NCBI RefSeq assembly: GCF_052857255.1
Contig: NW_027526674.1
Location: 92,956-156,955 of the forward strand
Direction: 5' to 3'
DNA length: 64,000 nt
DNA from: Amblyomma americanum
Lineage: Eukaryota > Arthropoda > Arachnida > Ixodida > Ixodidae
Made by a program: the position numbers and the translations under genes
Notes under the pieces: model-generated
The model's input: only the letters and a program-made list of their open reading frames with translations
What the model was told of the DNA's origin: nothing
Database searches by the model: none
In this document: positions 60,937 to 64,000 of the stretch, piece by piece
How the letters are laid out: each line of letters begins with the position of its first letter
Numbering within the stretch: the first letter of the stretch is position 1

Positions 60937-63585
60937 CGCTCTAAAACAATGTAAACCGTTATTTTGAGCCGGAATACGAGTTTTCGCGCAGTTTTGAGAG
61001 AAAAAGTTTACACCTTTCTCTCGTCTACTCTTCGACGACTTGTAAAATCGATGCTCGTTAATCGTGCTAGTTTCGATGTAAAACGATGTATCCCGTTGAT
61101 TTGAGCCGGAATACAAGTTTTCGCGCAGTTCTGAGACAAAAAGTTTACAGCTTTTTCTCGTCTACTCTTCGACGATTTGTGAAATCGATGTTCGTGAATC
61201 TTGCTAGTTTTGATCTAAAACGATGTATCCAGTTGTTTTGAGCTGGAATACAAGTTTTCGCGCAGTTCTGAGAGAAAAAGTTTACACCTTTCTCTCGTCT
61301 ACTCTTCGACGACTTGTTAAATCGATGCTCGTGAATTTTGCTACTTTTGATCTAAAACGATGTATCCCGTTGTTTTGAGCCGGAATACAATTTTTCGCGC
61401 AGTTCTGAGAGAAAAAGTTTACACCTTTCTCTCCTCTACTCTTCGACGTCTTGTAAAATCGATGCTCGTGAATTTTAATAGTTTCGATCTAAAACGATGT
61501 ATTCCGTTGTTTTGAGCCGGAATACAAGTTTTCGCGCAGTTCTGAGAGAAAAATTTACTCCTTTCTCTCGTCTACTCTGCGACGACTTGTAAAATCGATG
61601 CTCGTGAATCTTGCTAGTTTCGATCTAAAACGATGTATCCCGTTGTTTTGAGCCGGAATACAAGTTTTCGCGCAGTTCTGAGAGAAAAAGTTTACCCCTT
61701 TTTCTCGTCTACTCTTCGACGACTTGTAAAATCGATGCTCGTGAATCTTGATAGTTTCGATCTAAAACGATGTATCCCGTTGTTTTGAGCCGGAATACAA
61801 GTTTTCGCGCAGTTCTGAGAGAAAAAGTTTACACCTTTCTCTCGTCTACTCTGCGACGACTTGTAAAATCGATGCTCGTGAATCTTGCTAGTTTCGATCT
61901 AAAACAATGTATCCCGTTGTTTTGAGCCGAAATACAAGTTTTCGCGCAGTTCTGAGAGAAAAAGTTTACCCCTTTTTCTCGTCTACTCTTCGACGACTTG
62001 TAAAATCGATGCTCGTTAATCGTGCTAGTTTCGATCTAAAACGATGCATCCCGTTGTTTTGAGCCGGAATACAAGTTTTCGCGCAGTTCTGAGAGAAAAA
62101 GTTTACACCTTTTTCTCGTCTACTCTTCGACGACTTGTAGAATCGATGCTCGTGAATCTTGATAGTATCGCTCTAAAACGATGTATCCTGTTGTTTTGAG
62201 CCGAAATACAAGTTTTCGCGCAGTTCTGAGAGAAAAAGTTTACACCTTTCCCTCGTCTACTCTTCGACGACTTGTAAAATCTATGCTCGTGAATCTTGAT
62301 AGTTTCGATCTAAAACGATGTATCGCGTTGTTTTGAGCCGGAATACAAGTTTTCGCGCAGTTCTGAGAGAAAAAGTTTACACCTTTCTCTCGTCTACTCT
62401 TCGACGACTTGTAAAATTGATGCTCGTGAATTTTGCTAGTTTCGATCTAAAACGATGTATCCCGTTGTTTTGAGCTGGAATACAAGTTTTCGCGCAGTTC
62501 TGAGACAAAAAGTTTACACCATTCCCTCGTCTACTCTTCGACGAATTGTAAAATCTATGCTCGTGAATCTTGATAGTTTCGATCTAAAACGATGTATCCC
62601 GTTGTTTTGAGCCGGAATACAAGTTTTCGCGCAGTTCTGAGAGAATAAGTTTACACCTTTCTCTCGTCTACTCTTCGACGACTTGTAAAATTGATGCTCG
62701 TGAATTTTGCTAGTTTCGATCTAAAACGATGTATCCCGTTGTTTTGAGCTGGAATACAAGTTTTCGCGCAGTTCTGAGACAAAAAGTTTACACCATTCTC
62801 TCGTCCACTCTTCGACGACTTGTAAAATCTATGCTCGTGAATCTTGATAGTTTCGATCTAAAACGATGTATCCCGTTGTTTTGAGCCGGAATACAAGTTT
62901 TCGCGCAGTTCTGAGAGAAAAAGTTTACACCTTTCTCTCGTCTACTCTGCGACGACTTGTAAAATCGATGCTCGTGAAGCTTGCTAGTTTCGATCTAAAA
63001 CAATGTATCCCGTTGTTTTGAGCCGGAATACAAGTTTTCGCGCAGTTCTGAGAGAAAAAGTTTACACCTTTCTCTCGTCTACTCTTCGACGACTTGTAAA
63101 ATCGATGCTCGTTAATCGTGCTAGTTTCGATGTAAAACGATGTATCCCGTTGATTTGAGCCGGAATACAAGTTTTCGCGCAGTTCTGAGACAAAAAGTTT
63201 ACAGCTTTTTCTCGTCTACTCTTCGACGATTTGTGAAATCGATGTTCGTGAATCTTGCTAGTTTTGATCTAAAACGATGTATCCCGTTGTTTTGAGCTGG
63301 AATACAGTTTTCGCGCTGTTCTGAGAGAAAAAGTTTACACCTTTCTCTCGTCTACTCTTCGACGACTTGTTAAATCGATGCTCGTGAATTTTGCTACTTT
63401 TGATCTAAAACGATGTATCCCGTTGTTTTGAGCCGGAATACAATTTTTCGCGCAGTTCTGAGAGAAAAAGTTTACACCTTTCTCTCCTCTACTCTTCGAC
63501 GTCTTGTAAAATCGATGCTCGTGAATTTTTAATAGTTTCGATCTAAAACGATGTATTCCGTTGTTTTGAGCCGGAATACAAGTTT
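60937..63585. repeat. 4,247 bp spaced block (31 monomers), copy 2
   Basis: Second copy of 56,690-59,340. Beyond its right end the sequence does not follow copy 1 but carries GAAGCTCCTGAATC (about 63,652), shared with about 55,436 at an offset of 8,216 (60 monomers less four bases). The right-hand 0.4 kb is thus better related to the 53-56 kb segment than to the block next door. Confidence 0.8.
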
Positions 63586-64000
63586 TCGCGCAGTTCTGAG
63601 AGAAAAATTTACACTTTCTCTCGTCTACTCTGCGACGACTTGTAAAATCGAAGCTCCTGAATCTTGCTAGTTTCGATCTAAAACAATGTATCCCGTTGTT
63701 TTGAGCCGGAATACAAGTTTTCGCGCAGTTCTGAGAGAAAAAGTTTACCCCTTTTTCTCGTCTACTCTTCGACGACTTGTAAAATCGATGCTCGTTAATC
63801 GTGCTAGTTTCGATCTAAAACGATGCATCCCGTTGTTTTGAGCCGGAATACAAGTTTTCGCGCAGTTCTGAGAGAAAAAGTTTACACCTTTTTCTCGTCT
63901 ACTCTTCGACGACTTGTAGAATCGATGCTCGTGAATCTTGATAGTATCGCTCTAAAACGATGTATCCTGTTGTTTTGAGCCGAAATACAAGTTTTCGCGC

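Larger units (their letters stand above)
1..64000. repeat. 137 bp satellite DNA array filling the window
   Basis: The sequence is a head-to-tail series of related units of about 137 bp. The recurring phrase TCTCGTCTACTCTTCGACGA returns at 1, 138, 275 and so on to the last line, always on the same strand. Neighbouring units differ by a few substitutions and occasional one- to four-base indels. No interval of even 100 bp departs from the unit, so there is no inserted transposon, gene or unique spacer. Tandem arrays of this size and unit length are typical of eukaryotic heterochromatin, including centromeres. The family is not one I recognise, and centromere function cannot be shown from sequence alone. 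The array runs off both ends of the window. Confidence 0.98.
52741..64000. repeat. Domain D, subfamily with 14-15 monomer spacing
   Basis: About 82 monomers of a distinct subfamily. The marker GATTTGTGAAATCGATGTTC recurs with its ATGTTCGTG at about 53,110, 55,028, 56,941, 58,997, 59,682, 61,188 and 63,242. Spacings of 1,918, 1,913, 2,056, 685, 1,506 and 2,054 bp are about 14, 14, 15, 5, 11 and 15 monomers. Other domain-typical variants are GATGTAAAACG, GAGACAAAAAGTTTACAGC, TCTCCTCTACTC with GACGTCTTG, GAATTTTAATAG and GAGAATAAGTTT. The array leaves the window at the right edge inside this domain. Confidence 0.83.

Noticed and set aside
1..64000. Dozens of reading frames of 60-108 codons on both strands with similar predicted peptides
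   Set aside because: They are satellite translations. 137 bp is not a multiple of three, so consecutive monomers fall in different frames. Similar peptides occur on both strands over the same DNA, and lengths change with one-base indels. No domain or plausible protein composition is seen.
1..64000. Regular repeats suggestive of a CRISPR array
   Set aside because: There are no unique spacers between short identical repeats. The whole 137 bp unit repeats with scattered changes, and no cas-like gene is present.
1..64000. Inserted transposon, retroelement or other mobile element
   Set aside because: I read every line for a break in the monomer pattern. No interruption, target-site duplication or terminal repeat was seen.
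1..64000. tRNA, rRNA or snRNA genes, or telomeric repeats
   Set aside because: No cloverleaf-like segment with A and B boxes, no rRNA core sequence and no short telomere-type repeat was seen. Every segment is satellite.
1..64000. Assigning the satellite to a named species or family
   Set aside because: I do not recognise the sequence. High CpG hints at an invertebrate, but that is not enough to name one.

Overview
The whole 64 kb window is one uninterrupted tandem satellite DNA array. The unit is about 137 bp, giving about 467 head-to-tail monomers (64,000/137), all in one orientation. It starts and ends inside the array, so neither flank is visible. I found no protein gene, RNA gene, transposon, CRISPR array or unique sequence. 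Open reading frames of 60 to 108 codons occur on both strands, but they are translations of the satellite. Because 137 is not a multiple of three, each monomer is read in a different frame from the last, and frames normally close within one to two monomers.

An array like this points to a eukaryote, most likely pericentromeric, centromeric or other constitutive heterochromatin. I do not recognise the satellite and cannot name the species. A hand-built consensus is about 42% G+C and holds 11 CpG per 137 bp (observed/expected about 1.9). CpG is therefore not depleted, which argues against heavy germline CpG methylation and fits an invertebrate such as an insect better than a vertebrate. This is inference.

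Layout, judged from diagnostic variants that recur at fixed spacing. (A) 1 to about 5,663: two copies of a 2.1 kb block about 3,560 bp apart, separated by more divergent monomers and a 411 bp trimer repeat. (B) about 5,664 to 24,251: a higher-order pattern in which marker monomers recur every 24 to 28 monomers (about 3.3 to 3.8 kb) or at larger multiples, with a clear 1.9 kb tandem duplication at 15.1 to 19.0 kb. (C) about 24,252 to 52,740: three large mosaic copies (about 24.25-36.01, 36.01-44.14 and 44.15-52.74 kb). A 17-monomer block of about 2.32 kb occurs four times here, twice as an apparently perfect tandem pair with a readable crossover junction. Smaller duplications of 1,505, 2,189 and 685 bp also lie in this domain. 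(D) about 52,741 to 64,000: a distinct subfamily with marker monomers mostly every 14 to 15 monomers, and a 31-monomer (4,247 bp) duplicated block.

Nothing here works together as a gene system. The interesting content is structural: a readable history of unequal exchange, a short inverted repeat in each monomer that survives in two pairing registers, a conserved TTTCGCGC octamer, and A/T tracts spaced close to the helical repeat. Local clusters of one-base insertions and deletions in the right-hand third may be assembly or consensus errors.
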